In this document: positions 7,570 to 14,237 of the stretch, piece after piece | Numbering within the stretch: the first letter of the stretch is position 1 | Layout: the number at the start of each line of letters is the position of its first letter | Origin: a virus | IMG/VR virus record: IMGVR_UViG_3300020436_000093 | Location: 1 to 24,566 of that record | Reading direction: 5' to 3' (one strand) | DNA: 24,566 bases | Translations under genes and position numbers: made by a program | The notes under the pieces: model-generated | What the model was told of the DNA's origin: nothing | Database searches by the model: none | The model's input: the letters and a program-made list of their open reading frames with translations, nothing else

Positions 7570-8605
7570 TATATAATCCTCGCATAATACCTTTTAATCT
7601 ATCTTTGTCTAATTCTATATCTAGCTCATCGATATATTTGTTTAGTAAAGTTGTTGTATCTTCAGCATATTGTACTATATCATCTGATACTGTATCTGCT
7701 TGCATATCAGAAAAGTCCTCAACAATTTTTACTTCGTATGCGTTTGCTTTCATTAGTCTATCAACAAACCTATCATACTGATACAAATCTTTTTTATTTA
7801 CTACGATTAACTTAACAAATTTTCTAGCATACTTTGATACATCCTCGTTTGCATAACTTTTATTTGTGTCATCGTAATATACTTTTTCATACATTCTCAA
7901 AGGGTTTACAATTCTTTCTAACTCCAAAGTTTCAGTATCAAATACATGAAAACCTTTTGTGTCATTATAATCGTTCCAATAAATCTCGTATGGTGCCCCT
8001 AGATAATATATTTGACCATCATCATTTTTTGTATGAAAGTGACCAGAGAATACTGTATCAAACTTTCTAAATATTTCTTTTTCATGACCACCCTCGTTTA
8101 CTTGACCTTTGTGCATTTGAAAACCTTTTATCTCTAAATGCCCCATGGCAATCTTTGCTTTTGTTTCCTCAATCATTCCCATAGAGTAAATCTCGTTTTG
8201 TGGATTAATCCATGGTAAGAATAAAATATCTAATCCACCAATGTTAACTTCGGTTGCATCTTCATATAGATGAAACTTATCTGTACGTCCACCGATTAGT
8301 TCTTGTAGTGAGTTTACATCATTAGTATTTTTGAAATATATGTCATGATTACCAACTAGACAATGAAAGTCTATTTTTAGATGTTGTAATGGAAATACAA
8401 ATCTTTCTCTAAATTCTTTTGCAGTTTTGAATGAAACATATTTACGTCTATCCATTAAGTCACCTAAATGAAATACTGTTTTGATATTGTGTTGTTGTAA
8501 GTATGGAAAGAACTGACCTTCGTAAAAGTCAAAGAAGTAATCACTAAAAAATTGACTATCGTTTCTAGCACCGAAGTGTGTATCCGTTATGATCGCTACT
8601 TTCAT
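7544..8605 (-). CDS. 47: gp47, recombination endonuclease subunit (SbcD/Mre11-like nuclease)
   Basis: The calcineurin-type phosphoesterase signature is complete: ITDTHFG (Asp8, His10), HLGDLMDRR (Asp49), VGNHDIY (Asn86, His87), MGHLEIKG and the closing SGHFHTKN. These residues bind two metal ions in Mre11-family nucleases. The length of 353 residues is close to T4 gp47 (339). It is the nuclease partner of gp46. The ATG at 8605 overlaps the deformylase stop as TAATG, and its own stop lies inside the methyltransferase gene. Confidence 0.95.
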   Translation of the reverse strand: MKVAIITDTHFGARNDSQFFSDYFFDFYEGQFFPYLQQHNIKTVFHLGDLMDRRKYVSFKTAKEFRERFVFPLQHLKIDFHCLVGNHDIYFKNTNDVNSLQELIGGRTDKFHLYEDATEVNIGGLDILFLPWINPQNEIYSMGMIEETKAKIAMGHLEIKGFQMHKGQVNEGGHEKEIFRKFDTVFSGHFHTKNDDGQIYYLGAPYEIYWNDYNDTKGFHVFDTETLELERIVNPLRMYEKVYYDDTNKSYANEDVSKYARKFVKLIVVNKKDLYQYDRFVDRLMKANAYEVKIVEDFSDMQADTVSDDIVQYAEDTTTLLNKYIDELDIELDKDRLKGIMRGLYNEAQDLEL

Positions 8606-9240
8606 TATGTAATAATATCTGTATTTGGTTTAATTAGACCTGTCTTCTTTTGCTCTATGTCTCGTTTTATTTTTTTAGCAAGTTGAACTGTTTTAGGTGC
8701 AAGTTTTTTTTCTTGCTCATATATCTTTCTTACTTTTTCTTTTGCTCTATCTAATTTAAATTTAGATACAAGTTTAGTAAAATCTGTTCCGTTCATATGA
8801 TCAAACTCATGTTGAAAAACTCTTGATGGCATATGATCTAAATCTTCGATATGTTCTTTACCATCATTGTCTGTATATTTTACTTTACAAGTTTTAGGTC
8901 TTGATACTTGTAAAAATAATAATGGATAAGTTAAACAACCTTCACTTAACATTATTACCTCTTCAGAAAATTCTAGTATCTCTGGGTTCCAACATGCTCT
9001 TGCTTTACCATCTTCCATATCTTTATGTCCACCCATGACAAACATTCTATATGGTAATCCTACTTGATTTGCTGATAATCCAATACCGCCAAATTGTTTC
9101 ATTGCAACAAATAAATCTTCAGCAACTTTAGTTCTTGTAAATCCCTCTGGTAATATTTTATCCTCAAATATTGGTAAGGGTTTGTTTAGTATTTCTGCTT
9201 CGGGTGATATAAGTTTAAAGTCTGCTGTTAAGTTAGTCAT
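8605..9240 (-). CDS. def: Peptide deformylase with C-terminal extension (211 aa)
   Basis: All three deformylase motifs are present: GIGLSANQ (52-59), EGCLTYP (100-106) and QHEFDHMNG (143-151). Cys102, His144 and His148 would bind the metal and Glu145 acts as base. The enzyme removes the formyl group from new proteins and is a frequent auxiliary gene in marine T4-like phages. Residues 165-211 form a lysine-rich helical extension, unlike the short cyanophage deformylases. I place the start at the ATG at 9240, 8 bases inside gp55, because GGAAG lies 6 bases upstream. The frame is open up to 9312, but the extra residues encoded there would lie inside gp55 and look like low-complexity read-through. 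Confidence 0.92.
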   Translation of the reverse strand: MTNLTADFKLISPEAEILNKPLPIFEDKILPEGFTRTKVAEDLFVAMKQFGGIGLSANQVGLPYRMFVMGGHKDMEDGKARACWNPEILEFSEEVIMLSEGCLTYPLLFLQVSRPKTCKVKYTDNDGKEHIEDLDHMPSRVFQHEFDHMNGTDFTKLVSKFKLDRAKEKVRKIYEQEKKLAPKTVQLAKKIKRDIEQKKTGLIKPNTDIIT

Positions 9241-9772
9241 TTTCATCTTCCATAAATTTTTCAAGTCCTTTATTGTTTTTCTTTTTTTCTTTTGTTTTAT
9301 ACACAGGTTCATCTGGTACCATAACTAAAGGATTGAATTGACCATTAAACGTATATGTGTTTGGGTCGCCTGGCATTTGTTCATGCGTTTTATATTCGCC
9401 ACCGTCAATCATTTTGTGTTTAATGTGTTGTTGTTTTTTTTCTTTTTGTATTCTACGTATGAACGCATAATATATTATTTGTGTAAAATAAGCAAATGGA
9501 TTTTTTGATTTTTTTGGATTGAAATTATAGATATATTGTAAACAGTTTTCTATGCCATCAGATATCATCTCATCTTTATATGTGTAATTAATAAAGTTTG
9601 GTCTATTAGATAATCCGTTTGCAATTTTTAAAATGCACTCACCAATATATTCTGGTACTTTAGGTTTGTCTTCGCCTGACTCTTCAGCTTCTTTACAGTC
9701 ATCCCTAAATTTTTCCATTGCAACTAATAGGTCTTTATTACTTACGTAATGGGCAGGTTTTTTCTTTGGCAT
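9233..9772 (-). CDS. 55: gp55, late-transcription sigma factor
   Basis: This 179-residue protein matches T4 gp55 (185 residues). The core YKDEMISDGIENCLQYIYNF and KNPFAYFTQIIYYAFIRRIQ corresponds to sigma region 2, which recognises the late -10 box and binds the polymerase clamp helices. The C-terminus (GLEKFMEDEND) has the hydrophobic and acidic character of the sliding-clamp-binding tail of T4 gp55; that comparison is inference. It would direct host RNA polymerase to the TATAAATA-type boxes found before gp18, gp20, gp22, gp23 and others here. The ATG at 9772 follows a short leader with a stable hairpin. Confidence 0.93.
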   Translation of the reverse strand: MPKKKPAHYVSNKDLLVAMEKFRDDCKEAEESGEDKPKVPEYIGECILKIANGLSNRPNFINYTYKDEMISDGIENCLQYIYNFNPKKSKNPFAYFTQIIYYAFIRRIQKEKKQQHIKHKMIDGGEYKTHEQMPGDPNTYTFNGQFNPLVMVPDEPVYKTKEKKKNNKGLEKFMEDEND

Positions 9773-9791
9773 ATTATATCTTTCAAAGGTA

Positions 9792-9809
9792 TGGGGGATT
9801 GCTCCCCCA
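9792..9809 (-). other. GNRA-loop hairpin upstream of gp55
   Basis: On the minus strand a 7-bp stem, TGGGGGA paired with TCCCCCA, closes a GCAA tetraloop, a very stable GNRA hairpin. It lies between the 81-residue gene and gp55, 20 bases before the gp55 ATG. No U-tract follows on the minus strand, so it looks less like a strong terminator than an mRNA-stabilising, processing or attenuating element. Confidence 0.55.
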
Positions 9810-9830
9810 CACTACTAAATTAAAAAATTA

Positions 9831-10076
9831 TTAATCTTTGTCTTCATCTTCCTCATCGTCCTCGTCTTCCTCATCTTCTGGTTCTATTTCTAACACGTCT
9901 TCAATTGCAATAAGTCTTTCGTCAATCTTCTCAAGTTTCTTTTCAAATTCTTCATGATCTGATTCATGGTCGTCATCACCCTCTGGCATTTTCTCTTCAA
10001 GTTTTTCAAGTCTTTCTTCAATTTCTTCAATCTTATTTTTCTTAACATCATTATCTTCGTCTTTATTACCGAACAT
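9831..10076 (-). CDS. Acidic coiled-coil protein of unknown function (81 aa)
   Basis: The protein is mostly heptad-like charged helix (KIEEIEERLEKLEEK, EFEKKLEKIDERLIAIEDV), followed by an almost purely Asp/Glu tail from about residue 66. The start is well supported by TAGGAGA upstream and by the sigma70-like promoter just before it. It is the first gene of the transcription unit that leads to gp55. I recognise no family. A small oligomeric DNA-mimic or a polymerase- or histone-like-protein-binding factor is conceivable from the acidity alone. Confidence 0.7.
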   Translation of the reverse strand: MFGNKDEDNDVKKNKIEEIEERLEKLEEKMPEGDDDHESDHEEFEKKLEKIDERLIAIEDVLEIEPEDEEDEDDEEDEDKD

Positions 10077-10095
10077 AAGAGTCTCCTATATTTTT

Positions 10096-10119
10096 AAATG
10101 GTTATGGCGAAATTGTCAA
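10096..10119 (-). promoter_or_regulatory. sigma70-like promoter before the gp55 transcription unit
   Basis: On the minus strand TTGACA (10119-10114) is followed after 17 bases by TAAAAA, four of six matches to TATAAT, just before the ribosome-binding site TAGGAGA of the 81-residue gene. The -35 box overlaps an inverted repeat CAAGAAA/TTTCTTG (10117-10139) that could be an operator or the end structure of the upstream operon. Confidence 0.5.
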
Positions 10120-10149
10120 GAAAAAAGTAGGCTTTCTTGATGGTCAAAT

Positions 10150-10566
10150 CTAGTGTATCGTTTTATCACCATAATCTTCATCGTCAATATAGTCGTCCAA
10201 ATGTTCTTTCAACTTATCATACTTTTCTTGGTGGTAACTATCGACAAGTCTTTGGTGAGACTCGCTAGTCATGAAACCACCACGTTCTTCAGCAATGTCT
10301 AATTGCTTTTCATAAAACGTACTTAAGCCTGTTGATGTTTTTGCAGAATATAGTATATGATTATTTTTTACTGCTACTGTATCTTCCTCTGTATATGGTC
10401 TTACCCATCTTATTAATGCTAATGACTCTACAATACCTGTTTCAACAAATCTTGGTATTGTGTGAATACGTAAAGGGTTCTTTACCGAAGTATGAGTTTC
10501 GGTTTCTTTTGTTATCTGACAAACTATTTCCTCGCCAGTCGTTAGCTTTAATAAGTGATATTTCAT
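10150..10566 (-). CDS. Putative LSm/Sm-fold protein (138 aa)
   Basis: The first half (LLKLTTGEEIVCQITKE, then SVKNPLRIHTIP) resembles the Sm-fold pattern LxxGEE(I/V)xxxI...(V/L)xNP(L/M)xI seen in a group of marine phage proteins. The second half is helical and ends in an acidic segment (LDDYIDDEDYGDK). No enzyme motif is visible. It overlaps uvsW as ATGA and ends the recombination operon. If the Sm assignment holds, it would be an RNA- or nucleic-acid-binding ring protein. The assignment is tentative. Confidence 0.5.
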   Translation of the reverse strand: MKYHLLKLTTGEEIVCQITKETETHTSVKNPLRIHTIPRFVETGIVESLALIRWVRPYTEEDTVAVKNNHILYSAKTSTGLSTFYEKQLDIAEERGGFMTSESHQRLVDSYHQEKYDKLKEHLDDYIDDEDYGDKTIH

Positions 10567-11996
10567 ATGTTTAGTGTATCTACTTTGTATGTAAACTCCT
10601 CTTCATTGTATATATTTATTCGTTCTTGAAAATGCAATAGTGTAAAGTTTTTTTTATTGCCGTGTGATAAGTCGTCTGATATGTCGTATAATCTAACTGC
10701 GTCCTTTTGTTCAGACTTTCTTAGACCACGACCTATTGATTGTAAAACTTTTATACGAGATTTATATGGGCTTGCAAAAACAACATTGTGTAGATTACGA
10801 ATATTAATGCCTGTGGAAAATACTCCGTAAGAAGCAAGAATGAGAATGTTATCTTTTTTCTCAGCCAACGCTCTAATCTGTTCTCTCTCATTTGTTCCTA
10901 CTCCGCCATGTACAAAGTGAACTTCTTTGTCAAGGTCTTGCATCATATCATTTAAAACTTCGCCATGTTTCTCTACAAGTTGGTAAAGAACAAGTGTATT
11001 ACCTTTTAAATTTTTACAAAGATTGTAAATGAATTGATTACGTTTTTTGTTTTGCACCAGGAAGTTAATTTCATCGATATAATTAAAATCCTTACATTGC
11101 TTACTTATATCGGCTGGATGCTTTAGGACAATACAATCGATCGCCAACTTGGCAATTGTCTCAGCATCCATTAAAGCTTTAGTTGTTGTTACTTGTTCTA
11201 CTTCACCAAACAATCCCTCTAATACTAGTCTATGAGTTTGTGTTCCGTCTAGTGTGCCTGTAAAACCAAAACGATAAGGACAGTCTTCTAGTTTAGTCAT
11301 GATGCTTGTTAAAGATTTTGCTTTAAATAAATGTGCCTCATCACCTATCACACATTGAAATCTATCAAAGAATTTTTTACGTTCTTTATAGATTGATTGC
11401 CATGTGGATATTGTTATAGGTTTTTTGCTAGCCTTATCGTGGCCAGAATATATTTTATGAATATGCGAATCATCCCAACCATAAGATATAAAATCACTTG
11501 CCATTTGTTCTACTAAAGAAGTTGTTGGTACTATTATCAAAACATTAACACTTGATAATTGTAAGTATCTCACTATCGCATAAATTATCGCAGACTTACC
11601 AGACGCAGTAGGTGAGACAAATAATTTTCTTTTGTTTTCTAATGCTTTGATAAAAGAGTCATATTGATAATCATACAATTCAAATGGCATCTTTAGACTG
11701 TCAATAAATCCTTTGGCGTCATCGTCATTAATCCAACGCAAAACTTCGCCATCTGATATTGTAAACTCTATGCCATTTCTTTGACAAAACTGTTTGATGT
11801 ATGGCAACAATCCGACATAAATTAGACGAGTGTTTTTTGAAAATAATCTTATCTTACCATCCCACATCCTATTACGAACAGTCGGCATAAACTTTGCACC
11901 TGGCACTTCAAAAGTAAAGTAGTCAGATAACTCTTGGGCGATTGCGTCTGTTGTGTCTATATGTAAATAGACATCGTTCTTTTTATTAATTAACAT
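10563..11996 (-). CDS. uvsW: UvsW, superfamily 2 DNA/RNA helicase
   Basis: The helicase motifs run in order: Walker A SPTASGKS (128-135), TTSLVEQM (motif Ia), IGDEAHLF (217-224), FGFTGTLDG (motif III), NTLVLYQLVEKHG (IV), GVFSTGINI (V) and QSIGRGLRKS (VI). The length of 477 residues is near T4 UvsW (503). UvsW unwinds branched recombination intermediates and R-loops, switching T4 from origin-dependent to recombination-dependent replication. The N-terminal 110 residues correspond to the UvsW substrate-binding domain. The ATG at 11996 overlaps the methyltransferase stop by 7 bases. Confidence 0.95.
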   Translation of the reverse strand: MLINKKNDVYLHIDTTDAIAQELSDYFTFEVPGAKFMPTVRNRMWDGKIRLFSKNTRLIYVGLLPYIKQFCQRNGIEFTISDGEVLRWINDDDAKGFIDSLKMPFELYDYQYDSFIKALENKRKLFVSPTASGKSAIIYAIVRYLQLSSVNVLIIVPTTSLVEQMASDFISYGWDDSHIHKIYSGHDKASKKPITISTWQSIYKERKKFFDRFQCVIGDEAHLFKAKSLTSIMTKLEDCPYRFGFTGTLDGTQTHRLVLEGLFGEVEQVTTTKALMDAETIAKLAIDCIVLKHPADISKQCKDFNYIDEINFLVQNKKRNQFIYNLCKNLKGNTLVLYQLVEKHGEVLNDMMQDLDKEVHFVHGGVGTNEREQIRALAEKKDNILILASYGVFSTGINIRNLHNVVFASPYKSRIKVLQSIGRGLRKSEQKDAVRLYDISDDLSHGNKKNFTLLHFQERINIYNEEEFTYKVDTLNI

Positions 11997-12511
11997 TTTT
12001 GTAATATGACAAGATTGTTGACAGTTAATATTTTTCTTGCTTGTTTATATAAGTTAACCCAATCGTCCACAAACTTTGTAACATCCTCTGATAATTTGTA
12101 ATCGTGAAATATCGCATAACCATTTTCCTCTAGATTATCCCAATAATTCATCGTGTCTTTTCTAACACTTGTAAAACTATGTTCGCCATCAATAAGTAAT
12201 GTGCCAAACATTTTTTTTGTTGACCACTTATGTGAGTCCTCTTGAACATGCATAAATCTTTCTATATAAGACAATGGTAAATATTTCATAACGTCTTTTA
12301 ATTTAAATTTCATATCAATTGACACGACTTTTCTATCTGTATCTTTTGTTGCATCCAACAATATAACTGTAGAACCACCTTGACCTATTTCAAGGATATC
12401 GCCATAAGTTTTTGTTAATATGAAGTTATCGAGGAAAGTGTATTCCTCGTCACACATTTGTTTAATTGGATTAAACCATTCCAGCTTCGAATTTTCGCCA
12501 TTCAATCGCAT
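11990..12511 (-). CDS. Class I SAM-dependent methyltransferase (Methyltransf_24-like, 173 aa)
   Basis: DILEIGQGGST (38-48) is motif I. VVSIDMK (62-68) gives the acidic residue that binds the SAM ribose. LLIDGEHSFTSVRKD (105-119) and GYAIFHDYKL (131-140) match the D-G-x-H-x(Y/F)...V..D and (I/F)xHD pattern of the Methyltransf_24 group, which often methylates sugars or small molecules. It lies between uvsY and uvsW. The ATG at 12511 overlaps uvsY by 41 bases, with AGGGTGGG upstream. The substrate is unknown and a direct role in recombination is not evident. Confidence 0.75.
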   Translation of the reverse strand: MRLNGENSKLEWFNPIKQMCDEEYTFLDNFILTKTYGDILEIGQGGSTVILLDATKDTDRKVVSIDMKFKLKDVMKYLPLSYIERFMHVQEDSHKWSTKKMFGTLLIDGEHSFTSVRKDTMNYWDNLEENGYAIFHDYKLSEDVTKFVDDWVNLYKQARKILTVNNLVILQKC

Positions 12512-12899
12512 TTTTTATATCCCACCCTCTAGATTGAATTGACCTTTGAACACCTTCTAAAAATTTAACAGTTGTTTCTAGATACACTATTTTATTTTTT
12601 GCGTCAATAACTTCTTGGTCAGATTCAATATAAATGTTTAAATCTGTTTTTAAAACTTTTAAATCAAATGGTTTTGATGCATAAACTTTAGCATCTGATT
12701 TACCACCATAGTATTCCCATTTGTCTCGGTACATTTTTGTATATTCACCTTTTGCTTTCGCAAGCAAAAATTCAAAGTTAGTTTTGTAATCAAGATACTT
12801 TGCATACAGGTCTTGATTACGTAAACTTTCTGTATCTAAATGTTCTTTATCTACAGGTAAGTCTTTATATGTTTCTTTTTTTAAATCATCTAACGTCAT
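12471..12899 (-). CDS. uvsY: UvsY, recombination mediator
   Basis: The 142-residue protein matches T4 UvsY (137) in length, in its MTLDDLKKE start, in a central YTKMYRDKWEYYGGKSD segment parallel to the T4 ARLDYYSGRGD segment, and in its C-terminus IQSRGWDIKNAIEWRKFEAG (T4 ends IKSRGFAIKHIQDMRAFEAG). UvsY loads the UvsX recombinase onto ssDNA coated with gp32. uvsX and gene 32 are not in this window. The gene overlaps its upstream neighbour by 14 bases. Confidence 0.92.
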   Translation of the reverse strand: MTLDDLKKETYKDLPVDKEHLDTESLRNQDLYAKYLDYKTNFEFLLAKAKGEYTKMYRDKWEYYGGKSDAKVYASKPFDLKVLKTDLNIYIESDQEVIDAKNKIVYLETTVKFLEGVQRSIQSRGWDIKNAIEWRKFEAGMV

Positions 12900-13503
12900 T
12901 TGATATTTTTTGTATAACAGGTACTATTCTATTATTCACTTTCATTGTTTTTCTATTAATAGGAAAAACTTCGTTTATTGGTTCCACAAAATCAAAACTG
13001 TAAACACAACTATGTCTAGTTGCAAATTGCATTGGCATAACTTTGTCAAATTCCATACACCAATTCCAAAGTTCGATATGTCTATAATGATTGATTATAT
13101 AGATTTTTGGTGGATTTGTCAAGGAATAATCTAGGTTATACTCTGGCCCAACATTGTCCATAATGACATCATAAGGTTTATCAAATACAAGTGTCTCTGT
13201 GGCATCTTGTAATTTAAATTCATACTTACCCTTGTAAGAAAATAAATCTTTATACTTGTCTTGTAATGCTATTGAGTTATGCTGTCTATAATAGAAACTG
13301 TTGTCTATGTTTAAACATTCTTTAACGTTATTACCGTATTGTGCTATGAAAAAATCTAAATTAGGACCACCACCGATACACTTAACAGTCTCAACATTTT
13401 TAAATAGATTGTTAAGTATCTCGTATTGTTCTAATTCAAAATCCCAAAAGTTATTTTTATTATCTTTGTATAGATTATATATTTCTGTCCACTTGACATT
13501 CAC
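12886..13503 (-). CDS. Rossmann-fold, methyltransferase-like protein (205 aa)
   Basis: VKCIGGGPNLDFFIAQYG (40-57) resembles SAM-binding motif I. CLNIDNS (63-69) offers an acidic ribose-binding residue, LQDATETL (98-105) the usual D-(A/V) motif and YDVIMDNVGPEY (111-122) the strand-4 motif. The Gly-rich loop is atypical, so loss of activity or another ligand is possible. The start is GTG at 13503, with an in-frame stop just upstream and no clear Shine-Dalgarno. It is the first gene after the sigma70-like promoter and is coupled to uvsY by overlap. The function is unknown. Confidence 0.55.
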   Translation of the reverse strand: MNVKWTEIYNLYKDNKNNFWDFELEQYEILNNLFKNVETVKCIGGGPNLDFFIAQYGNNVKECLNIDNSFYYRQHNSIALQDKYKDLFSYKGKYEFKLQDATETLVFDKPYDVIMDNVGPEYNLDYSLTNPPKIYIINHYRHIELWNWCMEFDKVMPMQFATRHSCVYSFDFVEPINEVFPINRKTMKVNNRIVPVIQKISNDVR

Positions 13504-13544
13504 AATTCACACACTCGCATACTTTTATTTTTAATAATTTTATT

Positions 13545-13574
13545 ATTATACCTCTTAACCAGTTCATTTGTCAA
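13545..13574 (-). promoter_or_regulatory. sigma70-type promoter for the uvsY-uvsW operon
   Basis: On the minus strand a perfect TTGACA (13574-13569) and a perfect TATAAT (13550-13545) are separated by 18 bases. The promoter lies in the gap between the tail-tube-like gene and the Rossmann protein gene. No late box accompanies it, so the recombination operon is probably read early by unmodified host polymerase. Confidence 0.75.
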
Positions 13575-13577
13575 CTC

Positions 13578-14153
13578 CTATAATTTGACTATTGTATATA
13601 ATTTGTAAGAGAAGTCTGCCGTTGTCTTGATGTACTGAGTATCAGCAGCTTCTTGATCAAAACTTAACGCACCTATTGTTGTAGGATATACGTCTTCAAA
13701 CCTTATCTCTGCCACAGGGTTATTTTTATTTGAAAGTATGGTTAGTGTTGCATCTGAAAACATTGGATTAGCAGGTGTGGATTGTTGAACATCACCTATA
13801 TCTAAAGAGTTTCCTTGAGTTGCACCAGTAGTGACAGACGTTTGACTTCTAAAAGTTTTAAATTGTTGTCTTGATTGTGGAAATCCTATAGCAGTTAACC
13901 AATCATGTAATTCTTTATAGTTTTCTAGATTTTCATCTACTAGAAAAGATATTGATAAAGGTTCAAAAGTAACTTCATCGCCTTGTACAGGTATTTGTTT
14001 TAGTGGTGTAGGAAATATTGCATCTCCTAGATTTATACCTGGTAGATTACATGCAGTCACAAAAAACTCAACTTTAGGTAATTGGTTTATCACTAGTCTA
14101 AATTGAGTTGGTGACAGATAATCTAGTGTCGTTGGTTGTCTTCTTATTGCCAT
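13578..14153 (-). CDS. Tail-tube-like structural protein in the gp3 position (191 aa)
   Basis: The segment LSPTQFRLVIN...FFVTACNLPGINLGDAIFPT...IPVQGDEVTFEPLSISFLVDENL...ELHDWLTAIG parallels the gp19 tail tube encoded at 20197-20727 (PNQFRVTI...FLAKASNLPGQTLGEIPVPF...IYIAGDREFETWSTTFINDTD...AIERWMNGI). That makes it a probable tail-tube-superfamily paralog. In T4-like cyanophages the gene between gp23 and uvsY is annotated gp3 (tail completion), so gp3 is the positional alternative. It has its own late promoter and the ribosome-binding site AAAGGA. A tube initiator, terminator or cap role is likely. Confidence 0.65.
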   Translation of the reverse strand: MAIRRQPTTLDYLSPTQFRLVINQLPKVEFFVTACNLPGINLGDAIFPTPLKQIPVQGDEVTFEPLSISFLVDENLENYKELHDWLTAIGFPQSRQQFKTFRSQTSVTTGATQGNSLDIGDVQQSTPANPMFSDATLTILSNKNNPVAEIRFEDVYPTTIGALSFDQEAADTQYIKTTADFSYKLYTIVKL

Positions 14154-14170
14154 GGATATCCTTTACATAG

Positions 14171-14178
14171 TATTTATA
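14171..14178 (-). promoter_or_regulatory. Late promoter TATAAATA for the tail-tube-like gene
   Basis: A perfect T4-type late -10 box on the minus strand, 17 bases before the ATG at 14153 and just past the gp23 terminator. Confidence 0.75.
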
Positions 14179-14187
14179 TGCTTAAAT

Positions 14188-14215
14188 AAAAAAGGGCGCC
14201 GAAGCGCCCTTTTTT
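14188..14215 (-). terminator. Rho-independent terminator after gp23
   Basis: On the minus strand AAAAAA-GGGCGC-TTCG-GCGCCC-TTTTTT forms a perfect 6-bp GC stem with the exceptionally stable C(UUCG)G tetraloop and a six-U tail. The flanking A/T runs extend the stem and make it formally bidirectional. It lies 23 bases after the gp23 stop. Confidence 0.92.
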
Positions 14216-14237
14216 GAATTTGGTATTGTAACCAAGA

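Noticed and set aside
9241-9312. Longer deformylase start giving 24 extra N-terminal residues
   Set aside because: The extra residues would lie inside gp55 and look like random Lys/Asn codons; GGAAG is correctly spaced for the ATG at 9240.
10117-10139. Inverted repeat CAAGAAA/TTTCTTG as a terminator of the uvsY-uvsW operon
   Set aside because: The AT-rich 7-bp stem with a 9-base loop lacks a proper U-tail on the minus strand; it is mentioned only as a possible operator.
10613-10620. AATAAATA box on the minus strand within the end of uvsW
   Set aside because: It matches the late-box variant but lies inside coding sequence of an AT-rich genome, and the LSm-like gene is already coupled to uvsW; too weak to call.
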